Positions 41,975 to 51,977 of a DNA stretch of 64,000 nucleotides are shown piece by piece. The stretch spans positions 2,294,001 to 2,358,000 of the forward strand of contig OY969111.1 of assembly GCA_963697975.1 (NCBI GenBank). Reading direction: 5' to 3'. This DNA comes from QHXM01 sp963697975 (lineage in GTDB: Bacteria > Acidobacteriota > Blastocatellia > Pyrinomonadales > Pyrinomonadaceae). A model generated the notes under the pieces. That model worked only from the letters and a program-made list of their open reading frames with translations. It searched no databases and was not told where the DNA came from. Position numbers and translations under genes: made by a program. Each line of letters opens with the position of its first letter. Position 1 is the stretch's first letter.

Positions 41975-43159
41975 TCATTTGATGGCAGCCAGCACACGTT
42001 TGATTAACTCGTCCAGATTTTCCTTGTGCCAGCGCCAGACAATCACCAGATCGTGTTCGGGGTCAATCCAGATCGTATTTGAGCCATAGCCCAACGCGGC
42101 GTAACTTGATTCGGGCGCGCTCGGCCACTGCTTATGAGCAGTGTTCAGCCACCAGAGGTAACCGTAATCCAGCGGATTTCGGCTTGGAGTAGTCGCCATC
42201 TGCACCCACTTTTCTGAGATGATCTGTTTGCCTTCCCATTTTCCCTTGCGTAGGAAAAGATAGCCGTATCGTGCCTCGTCACGCGTGTTGATCCACAGTC
42301 CCCCGCCCCAACGTGTGCCACCGCCCACGCTCTTCATCTTCTTTCCATCAATGACCACGTCCGAGTTGTCATAGCCGTGATACTGCCAGATGCTTGTCGC
42401 CCCAATTCTGTCCATGACCTCTTCTTTTAAGACTTGCGGCAATGGTTTTCGCCAAACGTGAAGTAGAGATAATGAAAAACGGTTGATACGCACATCGTTG
42501 TATTCCCAGTGAGTGCCCGGCTCTTGAATCTCTCGCGGCTTTCGTCTGCCTTTACCGAACTGTTCGATGCCGATGAAGTCTGACGACTTGCCCCACATCG
42601 AGCCTTCCCATTCGCTCGTCTGGTGCGCGTGCTCTTCCCACGTCACCTTCGCGTTATGTAATGATTCGTATCCGCCGTCGTTGATGTAGTTCCGCACGGG
42701 GTCGTTGACGCTCTTAATCAGCTTGCGGTCAATGGCCAGTCCGAGCAGCGTGGAAAGAAAGCTCTTGGCAACGCTGTAGGTAGGATCAATTCTTTGCGTG
42801 TCTCCCCACTCGGCGATGATGTAACCGTGTCGGAGGATGATACCGTTTGTTGCTCCGCGCTCTTTGGGGATTGGCCCGAGCAGCGCGCCGAAGGTTTCCA
42901 CTTGCGTAGAAAAGTCTCGCGGCACTTCGGTCTCCTGCGTTTTGGCGTAAGCGATGGCCTTGTCGAGAAGGGTGCTATCCATCCCGACAGCTTCAGCCCG
43001 CTTGCGCTGCCACGCTTCACCGCGCTTCGGGAAATAGTTTTCCTTTGCGGCCTGACCTTTCGAGATTGCCTGCGCCGACGCGCGCTGAGATAACCTGACA
43101 CCGACCGGCAGGCACAGAGCGAGCATGATAAGCACGACTGCTATTTTACGAAGCATCAT
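41975..43159 (-). CDS. Secreted beta-lactamase-fold serine hydrolase
   Basis: The product is 394 residues with a signal peptide (IAVVLIMLALCLPVGVRLS...SA). It belongs to the class C beta-lactamase/PBP4-like esterase family. The nucleophile motif is S129-V-A-K132 in DPTYSVAKSFLSTLLGLAID. The tyrosine motif is YND in HWEYNDVRINRFSLSLLHV. A W/G-rich third motif lies in GGGTRWGGGLWINTRDEARYG. The substrate is unknown; relatives include esterases and D-aminopeptidases. Confidence 0.9.
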   Translation of the reverse strand: MMLRKIAVVLIMLALCLPVGVRLSQRASAQAISKGQAAKENYFPKRGEAWQRKRAEAVGMDSTLLDKAIAYAKTQETEVPRDFSTQVETFGALLGPIPKERGATNGIILRHGYIIAEWGDTQRIDPTYSVAKSFLSTLLGLAIDRKLIKSVNDPVRNYINDGGYESLHNAKVTWEEHAHQTSEWEGSMWGKSSDFIGIEQFGKGRRKPREIQEPGTHWEYNDVRINRFSLSLLHVWRKPLPQVLKEEVMDRIGATSIWQYHGYDNSDVVIDGKKMKSVGGGTRWGGGLWINTRDEARYGYLFLRKGKWEGKQIISEKWVQMATTPSRNPLDYGYLWWLNTAHKQWPSAPESSYAALGYGSNTIWIDPEHDLVIVWRWHKENLDELIKRVLAAIK

Positions 43160-43234
43160 GATTTAGTTTTGCCGGGCTTGAGATAAGGTCTTACAGGAGT
43201 TCTTTATTTCTTATGCCTGGATTGCACTACCGAC

Positions 43235-43295
43235 CGGCTGCCGAGCGCCTTGATTTGATTAAGAAAGTTTCCAATTCAAGGCACTCGGCAGCCGG
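43235..43295. terminator. Long GC-rich hairpin
   Basis: CCGGCTGCCGAGCGCCTTGA (43235-43254) pairs with TCAAGGCACTCGGCAGCCGG (43276-43295) with one mismatch over a 21-base loop. It lies between the small membrane-protein gene and the serine hydrolase gene, both leftward. It has no U-run on either strand. Confidence 0.6.
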
Positions 43296-43322
43296 GTGTT
43301 GATGTCCCTAATTGCTTTTCAA

Positions 43323-43643
43323 TTACTCTTTCTTAATAACAGTTTCGCGCTCATGGACTACCGCCGTCCGATCTCGCCCGCCCCTGCGTGAAGCGAGAAC
43401 GATGATGAGAATTATCGCCAGCAATGCGACTCCGCCCAGTACGAGCCAGAACGGGTCTAACCATGTGCTCCTGGTTTGGGTGGTGGTTGTGGTCCTCGTA
43501 GTTTGGGTGGTGCTCGCACCGCCACCTTCCTGAGTTGAAGTGGTATTCTGTGCCAGTACCATTGGTGCAGCCAACGGCATAGCAAATAAGCTAAGGACAA
43601 GCACGAACATTCTCACCACTGCGGAAACGTTAAAGGTTTTCAT
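43323..43643 (-). CDS. Small secreted/membrane protein with Thr-rich linker
   Basis: The product is 106 residues from the ATG at 43643, placed with AAGGAGG 9 bases upstream. A cleavable-looking signal (VLVLSLFAMPLAAPMVLAQ) is followed by a Thr/Gln/Gly-rich linker. A second membrane helix (PFWLVLGGVALLAIILIIVLA) and a charged tail end the protein. The layout resembles the short proteins with C-terminal membrane anchors found in Acidobacteriota. Function unknown. Confidence 0.7.
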   Translation of the reverse strand: MKTFNVSAVVRMFVLVLSLFAMPLAAPMVLAQNTTSTQEGGGASTTQTTRTTTTTQTRSTWLDPFWLVLGGVALLAIILIIVLASRRGGRDRTAVVHERETVIKKE

Positions 43644-43901
43644 GGGCAACATCCTCCTTCTTTTCCTGTCATCACCGTCGGATTAACAGGCAAGTCACGC
43701 CGCTTCAGCTTGAGGGTAGAGCGGCTTCAATGGGGGAATATTTATGCTCGAACAGGCTGGTTGTACGTCAATTCAAGCAGCAAGTCAATCAGGAGATTTT
43801 TGGCTGGAGATTAATGCGGAGAGTGAAGCGTTATATCCGGTATCAGAATTACACTAGTACTAATGAGAAGCGATGAAGCATGGAAGAATTAACGATTCAC
43901 G

Positions 43902-44165
43902 TTACAGGTGCCCGGCATTTTGTTTCATCACTGATTGAAGACAGATTAGAGGCAATCCATCCGGCGATATAATCGAGTGAAGTTTCTCATTAACAATTAG
44001 CTGATGAATGGTGTCGGCATCATTTGATGTCAGGGCACAGGCTTCCCCAAACGTGACAAAACCAGACTGCTCGCCGCAAGCCTCGCACCATGCGCGCGGC
44101 TTGTTGCGTTTTCGGATGACGAGCAACCGTTCAGTCTCAATCGTGATGGTTATCTTTCTTTCCAT
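43902..44165 (-). CDS. Small WCxxC protein with DNA-binding-like core
   Basis: The product is 87 residues, starting MERKITITIETERLLVIRKR and containing AWCEACGEQSGFVTFGEACA. It then has a helix-turn-helix-like NDADTIHQLIVNEKLHSIIS and ends ICLQSVMKQ. The layout resembles small Acidobacteriota proteins in which a CxxC strand precedes a MerR/excisionase-like helix pair; function unknown. It overlaps the DUF885 gene by 16 bases, so translation is probably coupled. Confidence 0.65.
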   Translation of the reverse strand: MERKITITIETERLLVIRKRNKPRAWCEACGEQSGFVTFGEACALTSNDADTIHQLIVNEKLHSIISPDGLPLICLQSVMKQNAGHL

Positions 44166-45970
44166 TCCTCTCTAGTCGCTTTAATCCAGTTGTTGATGCG
44201 CGCTTCAAGCACGTCGAGCGGGAGCGCGCCAGCGCCGAGGACTTCGTCGTGAAACTGGCGGATGTCGAATTTATTTCCCAGTTCCTTCTTCGCGCGCTCG
44301 CGCAATTCGATGATTTTCAGTTGCCCGATCTTGTACGCGAGCGCCTGTCCCGGCCAAACGATGTAGCGGTCGGTCTCGCGCTGAATCTCTATCTCGTCAA
44401 TTGCCGAATGGTCGTGAAAGAACTGCACGACCTGCTCGCGCGTCCAACGCTTGTAGTGGAGTCCCGTGTCAACGACAAGACGAATGGCGCGCAGCATTTC
44501 GTCCTGCAAACGTCCGTAATCGCTGTACGCATCTTTGTAGAATCCTATCTCCTTGCCCAGCCGCTCGGAGTAGAGCGCCCAGCCTTCGATGAAGACGGTG
44601 TAGCCGCCTTGCTGACGGAAAGGCGGGAGGGTCGGCAGTTCCTGCTGGATAGCAAGCTGCATGTGATGGCCGGGCACGCCTTCGTGATAGGCGGTTGATT
44701 CCATCGAAATGGTCTTGATCTTTTCGTGGTTCACTGTGTTGACCATGATGCGACCGGGACGCGAGCCGTCCGGCGCACCCGGAATGTACGACGCGCCGGA
44801 GACCTCGTTCTCGCGAAATTCTTCGACCTTCATCACGACCAGTTCGGCTTTGGGAAGGCGTCCGAAGAGTTTCGGCAACTCTTTTCTCATCCCGTCGGTG
44901 TACCAGCTATAGATTTCAAGAATGTGCTCGCGCGAGCGTGGACGCAAAAGTGGATTCTTCTCTATCGCGGCATTAAAGCTTTTCAAATCTTTGAAGCCGA
45001 GCTTACCTGCGATAACCAGCATCTGCTTTTCGAGTTCTGCCACCTCGCGTAGTCCTATCTGGTGAATCTGCTCAGGTGTCAGATCAGTCGTGGTCGAACT
45101 CTTCACGGCTGCGGCGTAGCGTGCAGCCCCGTCCGGCAGCGACCACACTCCCGGCTCAGTCCGTCCCTTCGGCACGTATTCTTCTTTAAGGAATTTGGCG
45201 AACTTGACGTAGGCGGGTAACACAGAGTCGCGGATGGCGGCGATGAAATCCCGGCGGATGCGGGCAGCTTCGGCGGCTGGAATCTCTTTCGGAAAACTGG
45301 CGAGCGGCTGCGCGAAAGGCGACTTCGACGGCTCCTGATTGGCGATATTCTCTGTCTGCGTGACCACCTTTTCTAGCAGAAAGCGCGGTGGCATCAACCC
45401 ATCATTCATCCCACTCCGCATGTTTACAGTTACCTGCTCGAACAGGCGCGGGAATTGTTTCAAGCGAGCGATGTAATCGTCATAGTCCTTGACGGAGGTG
45501 AATTGAAGCAGCGAGACGTATTGCGGAGTGTCGATGTGAACGCCGCCCATCTGGTTAACGGGCATTTCCCAATTCCTGAACTGCGCGCCGTCCAACTGCT
45601 CTTTCAAACCGCGCACCATCAAGGTCTTGTTCAGGGCTTCCTGTTCCGGGAAGCCTCTCGTGTCAATGGCCTCAAAGCGTTTGAGGAATTCACGAACCTT
45701 CACCAAATCCTTTCGGGTGGCCTCAAGAGAGGCATCGCTGATCTGGTCGTTCCAACGCTTGTCACCGATGATGGAGGCAAACTCAGGGCTGGTCGAGAGC
45801 GCGTATTCCCATTGCTCTGCGAGCAGGTCGTTGAGCACCTTGCGGCGCGTCTCAAGGTCGGACTGTCTGGAAGGTAAAGCGAAGGAGTTCACAGCCATGA
45901 ACAGCGCGAGCATGACTTCGATTATTTTCTTCAAGAAGCCCTTCGCCACTTTGATAATTCCTGGTTGCAT
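44150..45970 (-). CDS. DUF885-family secreted metallopeptidase-like protein
   Basis: The product is 606 residues with a signal-like N-terminus (VMLALFMAVNSFALP). The DUF885 signature YHEGVPGHHMQ (H429, E430) is the probable zinc-binding site. FIEGWALYSERLG follows, supplying a second conserved acidic residue. The C-terminal VWPGQALAYKIGQLKIIELR is also typical of the family. Members behave as metal-dependent carboxypeptidases or dipeptidases. It stands between the OPT transporter and the WCxxC protein, consistent with peptide use. Confidence 0.9.
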   Translation of the reverse strand: MQPGIIKVAKGFLKKIIEVMLALFMAVNSFALPSRQSDLETRRKVLNDLLAEQWEYALSTSPEFASIIGDKRWNDQISDASLEATRKDLVKVREFLKRFEAIDTRGFPEQEALNKTLMVRGLKEQLDGAQFRNWEMPVNQMGGVHIDTPQYVSLLQFTSVKDYDDYIARLKQFPRLFEQVTVNMRSGMNDGLMPPRFLLEKVVTQTENIANQEPSKSPFAQPLASFPKEIPAAEAARIRRDFIAAIRDSVLPAYVKFAKFLKEEYVPKGRTEPGVWSLPDGAARYAAAVKSSTTTDLTPEQIHQIGLREVAELEKQMLVIAGKLGFKDLKSFNAAIEKNPLLRPRSREHILEIYSWYTDGMRKELPKLFGRLPKAELVVMKVEEFRENEVSGASYIPGAPDGSRPGRIMVNTVNHEKIKTISMESTAYHEGVPGHHMQLAIQQELPTLPPFRQQGGYTVFIEGWALYSERLGKEIGFYKDAYSDYGRLQDEMLRAIRLVVDTGLHYKRWTREQVVQFFHDHSAIDEIEIQRETDRYIVWPGQALAYKIGQLKIIELRERAKKELGNKFDIRQFHDEVLGAGALPLDVLEARINNWIKATREEWKER

Positions 45971-45993
45971 GATGAATGCCCTTTAGCGAATAG

Positions 45994-46027
45994 CTGTAGG
46001 AGCAGGGACAAGTCCTCTGCCCCTACA
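45994..46027. repeat. GGGGCAGGGACAAG-family palindrome
   Basis: CTGTAGGAGCAGGGACAAGT and its inverted partner CCTCTGCCCCTACAG form an almost perfect hairpin between the OPT and DUF885 genes. It belongs to the same family as 4406-4430 and 18579-18654. Confidence 0.8.
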
Positions 46028-46050
46028 GTTTTGTTAGCGCTCTATATAGT

Positions 46051-48501
46051 TCAAGTCGGAGGAGACTTCTTTCTGCTGCCGCCGGACAAACCATGACGAC
46101 CGACGTAGTACAACGTCGCGGCCAGCAGGCCAAACATAATCATCGCCGTCAGGTTGTTATTTTCAAACCATGCCGGAAGATATTGCACGAGGTCTATCAT
46201 TCTCTCTTTGCCGAACCCTTGCGGGATGGCGATTAATAAGCCTGCGACTGCGCTTCCGGCTATCAACCCGGAACTAAATAGCACGCCCGGCCCGCTCTCT
46301 TCCTCCGTTGCGGTGCGCTTCCCCTTCGTCGCGCGCTGAACGAGCGTGCGGACTGCGCCGCCCACAAAGATGGTCGCCGAGGTGGAAAACGGCAGGTACA
46401 TCCCGACTGCAAAAGGCAGCGCGGAAATCCCTACAATCTCCAATAGAATCGAGATGAATACTCCGATCAGGATGAGCGCCCAGGGCAACTTCTGCGTCAG
46501 CACGCCGTCCACCAGAATGGCCATCAACTGCGCTTTCGGCGCATCGAACTTCGATTCAGGCCCGGTCGTTACTTCCTCATACTTGGCGATGCCACCATCA
46601 TCAACATAGAAGGTGCGCGTCTTCTCACCTTCTTTAATTGATCTGGAATGATAGAGATTCCCATCAAGCCCGCGCACGCGTCGCTCCTCAACATTGGGAG
46701 ATGAACCCTCAACGACGGGCGGTGGAATTGGCTGCGTCGGCAATTTCTCTGTCGAAAGAGCCGTGCGAGCGCCATTGATGCCGGGATTGATGCGATACTG
46801 TATTTCGCCGCTCGAATCGGTCAGGTATTTTCCAGACGGAATAGTTGTTCCGTCGCTCCCCTTCTCGTCAACCGAGATGCGATGCAGGTAAAGTGGGCCG
46901 CCCGTCAGTTGCCCGCCGCGCATGTCGCCTTTCGTCCACTGCTCTTGATTGGAATTAACCTCTGCGTGGTATGAAGGGTAATTGCGCGGCAGGAGATTCG
47001 AGTATGAATCATTCAGGAACGTCATCGTCCACGCGATGACCAGCGCGGAAGTCGTGACTCCGATCATCAATCCCCACTGCATCCGCGACGGAGTTCCACC
47101 GACCAGAAACCCTGTCTTCAAATCCTGTGACGTAGTGCCAGCGTTCGACGCCGCGATACAGACAATCGCGCCGATGGAGAGCGCTAACACACGCGAATCT
47201 GCGCCGCCCTTGCCGAGCAGCAGGAAGAGCAGCGAAGTCATCAATATCGTAGCGATGGTCATGCCCGAAATTGGATTCGAGGACGACCCCATCTCGCCAG
47301 TGATGCGCGATGAGACGGTGGCGAAGAAGAACCCGAAGACGAGCACTAACAGCACGGAGATAATGTTCATCACCACTCCGCTCGTTGGCGCACCGGCAAC
47401 CGTCAGCCAGATGAAGATCGTAACAGATAAAACCGCGATGCCGCCGAGCACGAATGTCATCGGCAAGTCACGCTCGGTGCGTGGCACAGAATCTTTGCCT
47501 TGTCCGTTGCCCTTGCTAAATTTACCCATTGACGACTTGAACGCGTTGAAGATAGTCGGCAACGAACGGGTCAAGCTGATGATGCCGCCGCACGCCACTG
47601 CTCCGGCGGCGATGTAGCGAATGTATAAATCCTGAATGTCGCCGGATGACATGGCGGAAATCAGTGGGCCGCCGGGCTGGACGGGAAAGAGCGGCTGCGT
47701 ATATCCGGCTCCGAAAAACTTAATCAGCGGAATCAGCACCAGCGCCGAGAGAAAGCCCCCGCCGAGCATCATAGAGGCGATGCGCGGGCCGATGATGTAG
47801 CCGACGCCAAGCAGCTCTGGTGTGATGCTGGCAGAGACGGTCGCGCCTTGATAACCTCTAATCACATATCCCGGAGCTTCATTCCACAATCTCGCTCCGC
47901 TCATCAGGAAGCGATAAACAAAAGCAAGGCCCAAACCGGCAAAGACCGTCCGGGCGTCCGAACCTCCCTTCTCACCGACGACCAAAACTTCCGCGCAAGC
48001 CGTGCCTTCGGGATAAAGCAGCTTCCCATGTTCTTTAACAATCAGAGCGCGCCTGAGAGGAATCATCAACAGCACACCGAGCCAGCCGCCGAGCAGCGCG
48101 ATGATCGTGGTCGGCCAGATTTCCAAGTCGTAGCCGAGGACAAGGAGGCCGGGAATCGTAAACGATATTCCGGCGGCGACCGATTCACCGGCTGAGCCGG
48201 TCGTCTGTGAAATATTGTTTTCGAGAATTGAAGTCCGCCCCAGCGCCCGGAAAATCGAGATGGACATCACGGCGATGGGAATCGAGGCCGAGACGGTCAA
48301 CCCGGTTTTCAAAGAGATGTAGAGACTCGCTGCGCCAAAGATGATTCCAAGACCGGAGCCGACGAGAACAGCGCGCGGCGTAAACTCCGGCAGCCATTTA
48401 GAAGCAGGCACGAACGGTTTATGCACCTTATGGCTTTCGGCCACCGGCACATGCGCGTCATCAATAACCGGGCGGTTATGTTCAACGGTTTCAAGAGCCA
48501 T
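46051..48501 (-). CDS. OPT-family oligopeptide/metal-chelate transporter
   Basis: The product is 816 residues from the ATG at 48501, which has GGAGG about 11 bases upstream; a GTG further up would overlap that site. About 14-16 hydrophobic helices are visible, with the family motif SLYISLKTGLTVSASIPIAV. NNISQTTGSAGESVAAGISF and LLYPEGTACAEVL are also present. A soluble loop of about 150 residues (from PRNYPSYHAEV to ESKFDAPKAQLMA) interrupts the membrane part. OPT proteins import oligopeptides or peptide-metal complexes. The adjacent DUF885 peptidase suggests a peptide role. Confidence 0.93.
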   Translation of the reverse strand: MALETVEHNRPVIDDAHVPVAESHKVHKPFVPASKWLPEFTPRAVLVGSGLGIIFGAASLYISLKTGLTVSASIPIAVMSISIFRALGRTSILENNISQTTGSAGESVAAGISFTIPGLLVLGYDLEIWPTTIIALLGGWLGVLLMIPLRRALIVKEHGKLLYPEGTACAEVLVVGEKGGSDARTVFAGLGLAFVYRFLMSGARLWNEAPGYVIRGYQGATVSASITPELLGVGYIIGPRIASMMLGGGFLSALVLIPLIKFFGAGYTQPLFPVQPGGPLISAMSSGDIQDLYIRYIAAGAVACGGIISLTRSLPTIFNAFKSSMGKFSKGNGQGKDSVPRTERDLPMTFVLGGIAVLSVTIFIWLTVAGAPTSGVVMNIISVLLVLVFGFFFATVSSRITGEMGSSSNPISGMTIATILMTSLLFLLLGKGGADSRVLALSIGAIVCIAASNAGTTSQDLKTGFLVGGTPSRMQWGLMIGVTTSALVIAWTMTFLNDSYSNLLPRNYPSYHAEVNSNQEQWTKGDMRGGQLTGGPLYLHRISVDEKGSDGTTIPSGKYLTDSSGEIQYRINPGINGARTALSTEKLPTQPIPPPVVEGSSPNVEERRVRGLDGNLYHSRSIKEGEKTRTFYVDDGGIAKYEEVTTGPESKFDAPKAQLMAILVDGVLTQKLPWALILIGVFISILLEIVGISALPFAVGMYLPFSTSATIFVGGAVRTLVQRATKGKRTATEEESGPGVLFSSGLIAGSAVAGLLIAIPQGFGKERMIDLVQYLPAWFENNNLTAMIMFGLLAATLYYVGRHGLSGGSRKKSPPT

Positions 48502-48620
48502 CTCGACGGCCACCTCCGAAGGCTTTTCTCTTAATTTAGAGATTGATGATGCAACGCGGTCGCATCTAAAGTCCTTAAAGGCGAGCTAAAATCTTCTGAA
48601 ACATTATAAAATGACGCCCT

Positions 48621-49721
48621 ATGAGCAAAATCCTTGCAGCGCTGATCCCGACGCCTCATGCAAAGGTAGAAGTGCGCGAGTTTCCAGAGCCTGAGTTAGA
48701 GCCGAACTCAGCTTTGATGGAGATAGATTTAAGCGAAGTCTGCGGGACGGATGTACACCTGCATCAGGGACGGCTCGCGGGCGTTCCCTATCCTCTCATC
48801 CCCGGCCATGTTTCTGTCGGACGCTTGAGTAAAATTCGCGGGCAGCTTACGGACATCGAGGGAAGATTATTTGTCGAAGGCGACCGAGTGACTTTCCTTG
48901 ACGTTCACCAGACCTGCAATGCCTGCTGGCACTGTCTGGTCGCAAGAGCGACGACGCGCTGCCCGCATCGGAAGGTGTACGGCATCACCTATGGTTTGCA
49001 AGACGGGCTAAGCGGCGGGTGGGCGCAAAAGATATATCTCAAACCGGAGACGCGCTGTCTTCGTCTGGACGATGTCGAAGCAGAGAAGTTCATGGCTGGC
49101 GGGTGCTCTCTGCCGACGGCGTTGCACGCCGTGAGCCGCGCAGGGATTTCTATCGGCGACACGGTGCTGGTTCTCGGCAGCGGCCCGGTCGCACTCTCAA
49201 CCATTATCCTGGCTGGATTGCGCGGAGCGTTTCGCGTTCTTTGCATCGGCGCACCCGCCCACAGACTGGAAGTAGCATCGAAGGTGGGAGCTTCCGCCAC
49301 TCTAAACATAGAGATGCACACCGAAGCAGAGCGAGAGCAATGGGTGCTTGAACAGACGAACGGGCGCGGCGCAGATGTCACCATCGAAGCGACGGGCGCG
49401 CCCGTTGCCGTTGTTCAGGCGATGCGCTTCACGCGAGATGCCGGACGGGTCTGCATCGTCGGGCAATACACGGATCATGGCGAGGTCGCATTCAACCCCC
49501 ACCTTGATTTGAATAAGAAGCATCTGGATATTAGAGGTTGTTGGGGTTCTGACTTTTCCCATTTTTATCTGGGCGTGCAATTGATGACAGACCCGCAACG
49601 CTCCCAACCCTGGTCACATCTCAAACTGGAGCGTTACAGTCTCAACGAAGCAAATGCCGCACTGACCGATGTGGCCTCCGGTCAAGCCATCAAAGCGCTG
49701 ATTGATCCTCGGCTATCATGA
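48621..49721 (+). CDS. Zinc-dependent medium-chain alcohol dehydrogenase
   Basis: The product is 366 residues of the MDR superfamily. The catalytic-zinc region has C41 (EVCGTDVHLHQG) and H63 (PLIPGHVSVG), but the usual Glu after the histidine is Val. The structural zinc loop has four cysteines (CNACWHCLVARATTRC). The nucleotide-binding motif is VLVLGSGPVALSTIILAGL. C-terminal HLDLNKKHLDIRGCWGSDF is typical. The substrate is unknown; it resembles threonine or sorbitol dehydrogenase relatives. It is divergent from the OPT gene. Confidence 0.88.
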   Translation: MSKILAALIPTPHAKVEVREFPEPELEPNSALMEIDLSEVCGTDVHLHQGRLAGVPYPLIPGHVSVGRLSKIRGQLTDIEGRLFVEGDRVTFLDVHQTCNACWHCLVARATTRCPHRKVYGITYGLQDGLSGGWAQKIYLKPETRCLRLDDVEAEKFMAGGCSLPTALHAVSRAGISIGDTVLVLGSGPVALSTIILAGLRGAFRVLCIGAPAHRLEVASKVGASATLNIEMHTEAEREQWVLEQTNGRGADVTIEATGAPVAVVQAMRFTRDAGRVCIVGQYTDHGEVAFNPHLDLNKKHLDIRGCWGSDFSHFYLGVQLMTDPQRSQPWSHLKLERYSLNEANAALTDVASGQAIKALIDPRLS

Positions 49722-49960
49722 TTTTTTAATCTTTCTGACGCTAATGAGCGTATGTTCTCCTTTAGAAGAGTGGCCAGTTTTCCTAGCCTCTGGGTGAAGA
49801 GCGGAGTAAGATTTAAGGCGGAAACCGTCAAAGGCTGTTAACAAATCTTAACTCTATTCATCCTACGCTGATAAACATTTGAAGGCAGCTTTACTCTTGG
49901 TGGTTTGTTCTCACATCTCAAAGAAGGGGGCAGGACTTTCGAGCGAAATCCATTACTGCT

Positions 49961-51904
49961 ATGAGTCACCAATTAGAATCCATTTATGAGTTCGGCCCTT
50001 TTCGCATTGACGTGGGAAGACGCATCGTGCTGCGCGAGGGCGAGATTGTCTCGCTCACCTCGAAGAGCTTCGACACGCTGCTGGTACTGGTTGAGCGACG
50101 GGGCGAGGTCGTCTGCAAAGACGAGTTGATGAAGACGCTTTGGCCCGACACCATTGTTGAGGAGAACAATCTCACCCAACAAATCTCTATGCTCAGAAAA
50201 GCCCTGGGCGAGCGAGCGAGCGAACATCGCTACGTGTTAACCGTGCCGGGACGCGGCTATAGCTTCATCGCCGAAGTTAACGAAGCAGGTCTCGAAGAAC
50301 AGGACTTGATCGTCGAGCAGCACACCAGATCGCGCATCACCGTCGCGGTGGAGGACGAACACGAAAGAGCGAGGCCCGCGCCGGAAGAGAAGATTAAATA
50401 CCTGACCGATTCTTCGCCCGCCGCCCGCCGCAAGCGGACATCCGGGCCAGCCATTTTCTCCATCTCGATAGCTCTCGCTGTCTTAACTATTGGCCTCGTC
50501 TTCTGGTTTTCTTCACAGCGGACGCCGCCGCAAAGCGATAACGGAATCAAAAAATCAATTGCCGTGCTTCCATTTAAATCGCTCAACAGCGACCCGGCAA
50601 ACGATTATCTGGGGACAGGGATGTCCGACACGCTGATTGCCAAACTGAGTAATATCCGTCAAATCTCTGTCCGCCCGACCAGCACGGTGATTAAGTACGC
50701 CGGTCAGAATCAGGACGCACACGCGATTGGCCGCGAACTGGGCGTGGATTCCGTACTGGAAGGAACAGTGCAGAAGGCCGGAGATCGAGTGCGCGTCACT
50801 GTGCAACTCGTCAACGTGCAGGATCGAAACCCTCTCTGGGCACAGAGTTTTGACGAGAAGCTGACAGACATCTTCACAGTGCAGGACTTAATTTCGGAAC
50901 AGGTTGCTCGAACGATGCTGGTCAAGCTGAACGTAGATGAACAGCGGCAGTTGAGTAAACGAGAGACGGAGAACGTCGAAGCCTATCAGGAGTATCTGCG
51001 GGGGCGATATTTTTGGAATAAGCGGAACGACGAGGGGCTGAAGAAGAGTCTCGAACGCTTCCAGCAGGCGATTACTTTAGACCCCGCTTACGGGCAGGCT
51101 CATGCGGGGCTGGCCGATGCTTACACCCTGATCGCGCACTACAGGATTAAGCCGTATGCTCAGGACGAAGCATTTCAAAAAGGTCGGGCGGCGGCAATCA
51201 AGGCGCTCAAGATTGACGACACATTGGCCGAGGCACATGCCTCGCTGGCCTTCATCAAAACTTACTATGACCACGACGAGTCAGGGGCCGAAGTAGAATT
51301 CAAGCGCGCCATTGAGCTGGACCCCAATTACGCGACCGCCCATCATTGGTATTCCGAGTATCTGGCGATGCGTGGGCAGGAGCAGGAGGCCATGACCGAG
51401 ATCAAGCGAGCACAGGAGCTTGATCCACTCTCGCCCGTCATTAACACGACTCTGGGCGAGCGGCTCTATCTCGCGCGCCGCTACGATGAAGCAATCAGAC
51501 AGTTACAAAAAACACTGGAGTTCGCTCCAGACTTTGGCCCCGCTCATTACACGCTCGGACTGGCCTTTGAACAAAAAGGCATGTATGAAGAGGCGATCTT
51601 CGAGTTGCGTAAGGCCAGGGAGACCTCCGGCAACAGTCAGAACGTCTTAGCCTCGCTTGGACATACCCTCGCACTTGCGGGACAAAAGAGCGCGGCCCAC
51701 AGAATCCTTGATGAATTACTCGCCAAAGAAGACCCGGTTCCATACGCGATAGCGGTGATTTATCAGGGGCTGGGTGAGAAGCAGCGGACGATCGGCTGGC
51801 TTAAAAAAGTGAAAGATAAAAAGGATGCGCTGGATATGATGCTGAAACTTGATCCGAGAATGGATAATCTCCGAGACGATCCGGGATTTCAAGAACTCTT
51901 GTGA
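49961..51904 (+). CDS. CadC-like membrane regulator with TPR sensor
   Basis: The product is 647 residues. An N-terminal OmpR/CadC-type winged helix (about 1-105; YEFGPFRIDVGRRIVLREGE, NLTQQISMLRKALG, YVLTVPGRGYSFIAEV) would bind DNA. One membrane helix (about 163-187; ISIALAVLTIGLVFWF) follows. An extracytoplasmic TolB/adenylyl-cyclase-associated-like domain comes next (IAVLPFKSLNSDPANDYLGT). C-terminal TPRs cover about 340-640. This layout is very common in Acidobacteriota. It precedes the secreted redox genes in the same orientation and may control them (inference). Confidence 0.9.
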   Translation: MSHQLESIYEFGPFRIDVGRRIVLREGEIVSLTSKSFDTLLVLVERRGEVVCKDELMKTLWPDTIVEENNLTQQISMLRKALGERASEHRYVLTVPGRGYSFIAEVNEAGLEEQDLIVEQHTRSRITVAVEDEHERARPAPEEKIKYLTDSSPAARRKRTSGPAIFSISIALAVLTIGLVFWFSSQRTPPQSDNGIKKSIAVLPFKSLNSDPANDYLGTGMSDTLIAKLSNIRQISVRPTSTVIKYAGQNQDAHAIGRELGVDSVLEGTVQKAGDRVRVTVQLVNVQDRNPLWAQSFDEKLTDIFTVQDLISEQVARTMLVKLNVDEQRQLSKRETENVEAYQEYLRGRYFWNKRNDEGLKKSLERFQQAITLDPAYGQAHAGLADAYTLIAHYRIKPYAQDEAFQKGRAAAIKALKIDDTLAEAHASLAFIKTYYDHDESGAEVEFKRAIELDPNYATAHHWYSEYLAMRGQEQEAMTEIKRAQELDPLSPVINTTLGERLYLARRYDEAIRQLQKTLEFAPDFGPAHYTLGLAFEQKGMYEEAIFELRKARETSGNSQNVLASLGHTLALAGQKSAAHRILDELLAKEDPVPYAIAVIYQGLGEKQRTIGWLKKVKDKKDALDMMLKLDPRMDNLRDDPGFQELL

Positions 51905-51977
51905 AGCTAATCCCGCACCGTTTCTTTCCAGCACTACGTCTTTAGTCAAGACTGCATTTCGGCATGGGAGGCAAATC

